DNA of 32,581 nt from an uncultured Veillonellaceae bacterium (GTDB taxonomy: Bacteria > Bacillota > Negativicutes > Veillonellales > Megasphaeraceae). Below the pieces are notes generated by a model, which made no database searches, had not been told where the DNA came from, and saw nothing but the letters and a program-made list of their open reading frames with translations. Shown here piece by piece: positions 30,806-32,581 of this stretch. Each line of letters begins with the position of its first letter. The stretch's first letter is position 1. The translations under genes and the position numbers were made by a program. The stretch covers positions 1-32,581 of the forward strand of contig UREG01000014.1 of NCBI GenBank assembly GCA_900546795.1, read 5' to 3'.

Positions 30806-31888
30806 ATGGCAGCGTTCAAAAATAAGGACAATGGCACCTGGTATGTTCAATTCCGCTACACCGATTGGAAGGGCGAGCGCCAGCAGAAGCTCAAGCGCGG
30901 CTTTGCTACCAAGCGAGAAGCGCTGGAATGGGAACGGGAGTTCCTGATGGAAAAACAGGCTGATGTGAACATGACCTTTGAGAGCTTCGTTGCTCTCTAT
31001 GAGAAGGATATTAAACCCAAGCTGAAACTCAATACCTGGCTCACCAAGGAGAGTATCATCAAGAAAAAGATCCTCCCCTATTTTGCGAATCGAAAACTTT
31101 CGGAGATTACGGCAAAGGACATTATCCGTTGGCAAAATGAAATTCGGGAGCTGAGGGACTGCCACGGCAAACCTCTGTCGAAAACCTACCTGAAGACAGT
31201 TCATAATCAACTTAGCGCCATTTTCAACCATGCTGCCCGATTTTACGGTCTGAATATCAACCCAGCCCGGCAGGCTGGCAACATGGGAGCGGAGGAACGA
31301 AAGGAGATGCTGTTCTGGACCCGAGAGGAGTACACCCGGTTTTCTGAGGCCATGATGGACAAGCCATTGTCCTTCTACGCCTTTGAGGTATTGTACTGGT
31401 GCGGTGTCCGTGAGGGAGAGCTGCTGGCCCTGACCCCGGCAGATTTTGACTTTGAAAAGCGCACCGTCACCATCAATAAGTCTTACCAGCGACTCAATAA
31501 GCAGGATGTGATCACTACACCTAAAACGCCCAAGAGTAACCGCGTGATCCAGATGCCACAGTTTCTCTGTGATGAACTCCAGGACTACCTCAAGCAGCTC
31601 TATGGAGTGGAGCCGGACAGCCGGATGTTTCCCATCAGAAAAAGCTATCTCCACCGAGAAATGGACCGTGGCTGCAAGCAAACGGGGGTGAAAAGGATTC
31701 GCATACACGATTTGAGGCATAGCCACATCAGTTTGTTGATCGACATGGGCTTTACCGCCCTGGCTATTGCAGAGCGTGTGGGGCATGAGAGTATCGACAT
31801 CACCTACCGCTATGCCCATCTGTTCCCCACCCGACAGGTAGAAATGGCTGACAAGTTGGATTTGCTGAAAAACGAGAAGGGAGTGTAA
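30806..31888 (+). CDS. Tyrosine recombinase / integrase of the element
   Basis: Site-specific recombinase of 360 residues, full length. The N-terminal arm-binding domain (about 1-50: NGTWYVQFRYTDWKGERQQK) is AP2-like, the core-binding SAM-like domain spans about 55-160, and the catalytic domain spans about 170-340. Catalytic residues visible: Arg202 (WCGVREGEL), a likely Lys243, His301 and Arg304 (HDLRHSH), His327 (RVGHES) and nucleophile Tyr336 (YRYAHLF). It shares its operon with xis. Its target is inferred to be the guaA 3' end, which lies about 1.3 kb away; that distance is filled by the repressor and control region. Confidence 0.95.
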   Translation: MAAFKNKDNGTWYVQFRYTDWKGERQQKLKRGFATKREALEWEREFLMEKQADVNMTFESFVALYEKDIKPKLKLNTWLTKESIIKKKILPYFANRKLSEITAKDIIRWQNEIRELRDCHGKPLSKTYLKTVHNQLSAIFNHAARFYGLNINPARQAGNMGAEERKEMLFWTREEYTRFSEAMMDKPLSFYAFEVLYWCGVREGELLALTPADFDFEKRTVTINKSYQRLNKQDVITTPKTPKSNRVIQMPQFLCDELQDYLKQLYGVEPDSRMFPIRKSYLHREMDRGCKQTGVKRIRIHDLRHSHISLLIDMGFTALAIAERVGHESIDITYRYAHLFPTRQVEMADKLDLLKNEKGV

Positions 31889-31892
31889 GAAG

Positions 31893-32228
31893 ATGTCTAA
31901 GAAGAATTATGACAACCACAACCGCTGGAGAAACAAGACGGTGGCTTTCCGAGTGTCGGCGGAAGAAGATCTCCAACTGGAAACCCTGGTGAAACTCACC
32001 GGCCTGACCAAGCAGGATTACATTATCCGTCGGCTATTGGAACGAGATGTGGTGGTGCAAGGCAACCCAAAGGTTTACAAAGCCCTGCGGGATCAGTTGT
32101 CTGCTGTGCTGAACGAGCTGCACCGGATCGAGGCCGGGCAGGGCGTGAGCGACGAGCTGCTGGACACTATCAAAATGATTACAACCATTATGAACGGGAT
32201 GCAGGAGGAATTCGCCTATGACCGATGA
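31893..32228 (+). CDS. MobC-like plasmid mobilization protein
   Basis: A 111-residue protein with a basic N-terminus, then RNKTVAFRVSAEEDLQLETLVKLTGLTKQDYIIRRLL, which is a ribbon-helix-helix arrangement seen in relaxosome accessory proteins (MobC/bacterial mobilisation family). The second half is helical (LRDQLSAVLNELHRIEAG). It starts 4 bp after the integrase stop and overlaps the next gene by 11 bases. It suggests mobilization by a relaxase encoded further right. A role as plain RHH transcription factor cannot be excluded. Confidence 0.75.
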   Translation: MSKKNYDNHNRWRNKTVAFRVSAEEDLQLETLVKLTGLTKQDYIIRRLLERDVVVQGNPKVYKALRDQLSAVLNELHRIEAGQGVSDELLDTIKMITTIMNGMQEEFAYDR

Positions 32229-32581
32229 GAAAAAGAAAATGACCGCCCAGGGTTCATCTGTTGGCGCAGATAATGGGCAGTCAATCTCGAAAAACTCTGA
32301 AAATAGTATACCCACTTCCGGGCAAAAAAGCAACGATGAAATTGTAAATTCCCAGGACAGTCTGGAAGAAATGTACCGCAAGATACAGCGCATGACAGAC
32401 CCCCGATACCTGCATACACTCACGATGACAGAGCTGTTCCAAACCACCTATAAGAGTAGGCCTCCGGTGGTGGAAGGCCTGCTTTACACAGGGGCATATA
32501 TCCTTGCCGGAGCGCCCAAAATCGGCAAATCTTTTCTGGTGGCGCAGATCGCCCACCATGTCAGCACCGGGCAGGATTTGT
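32218..32581 (+). CDS. AAA-family ATPase, RepA-like (partial, runs off the window)
   Basis: An open frame from ATG 32218 to the window end, 121 codons, without stop. The first approximately 80 residues are polar and probably disordered. Then GLLYTGAYILAGAPKIGKSF carries a Walker A GAPKIGKS, typical of AAA_25/RepA-like hexameric helicases coded in mobilizable elements. It overlaps the MobC-like gene by 11 bases, so translation is coupled; GGAGG (32205-32209) lies 8 bases before the ATG. It may drive rolling or theta replication of the excised circle. Length and the Walker B site are unseen. Confidence 0.8.
   Translation, partial: MTDEKKKMTAQGSSVGADNGQSISKNSENSIPTSGQKSNDEIVNSQDSLEEMYRKIQRMTDPRYLHTLTMTELFQTTYKSRPPVVEGLLYTGAYILAGAPKIGKSFLVAQIAHHVSTGQDL

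Noticed and set aside
1..32581. CRISPR arrays, insertion-sequence transposases or known anti-phage systems
   Set aside because: No regularly spaced repeats, transposase motifs or defence gene families are visible on either strand; the only mobile DNA seen is the element behind guaA.

Overview
The window is a chromosomal segment of an anaerobic bacterium with Firmicutes-type gene order, most likely a member of the Negativicutes (Megasphaera/Veillonella/Dialister-like). This is inferred from protein flavour and gene content (HrcA/CIRCE-type groESL control, birA-bioY-coaX-dusB-greA-lysS order, an ArnT-like lipid glycosyltransferase that suits an outer-membrane organism). No rRNA is present to settle it. 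Bases 1 to about 29,520 are ordinary, densely packed core genome. From about 29,520 to the right edge the window enters the left part of a probable integrative mobilizable element, visibly richer in G/C at third codon positions, inserted just behind guaA.

Layout of the core part: a tRNA 3' end with its terminator; thiol peroxidase tpx (-); an OmpR-type response regulator/histidine kinase pair followed by a PMT_2/ArnT-like membrane glycosyltransferase with a candidate response-regulator box in its promoter; a SPOUT rRNA methyltransferase; a likely operon of a YdjC/ChbG-type deacetylase, a nucleotide-sugar epimerase, an ACT regulator, hom and thrB; tRNA-Pro(GGG) with its own promoter; groES-groEL under a perfect CIRCE operator. 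A minus-strand block follows (nitroreductase, two tandem LDH/MDH-like 2-hydroxyacid dehydrogenases, a GlcD-type FAD oxidase), which reads as a 2-hydroxyacid/redox module. The plus strand then carries a FtsB/DivIC-like division protein, an S1-domain protein, Ppx/GppA phosphatase, tilS, hpt, ftsH, birA, bioY, coaX, dusB, greA, lysS and guaA.

The element: behind the conserved 3' end of guaA come about 290 bp with short direct and inverted repeats and a strong bidirectional terminator. Then follow a leftward XRE repressor, a divergent control region with repeated CTAAGC half-sites, a small MerR-like excisionase, a tyrosine recombinase, a MobC-like mobilization protein, and the start of a RepA-like AAA ATPase cut by the window edge. 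The order repressor-xis-int-mob-rep is that of a mobilizable integrated element; the relaxase and right end lie outside the window.

Most of the window is well-known biology. The observations most worth a second look are the 11-bp-spaced response-regulator box in front of the ArnT-like gene, a 19-bp perfect inverted repeat between divergent promoters (16,723-16,814), the tandem dehydrogenases with a non-LDH/non-MDH specificity residue, an extra inverted repeat across the groE -35 region, and the guaA-linked element with its control region.
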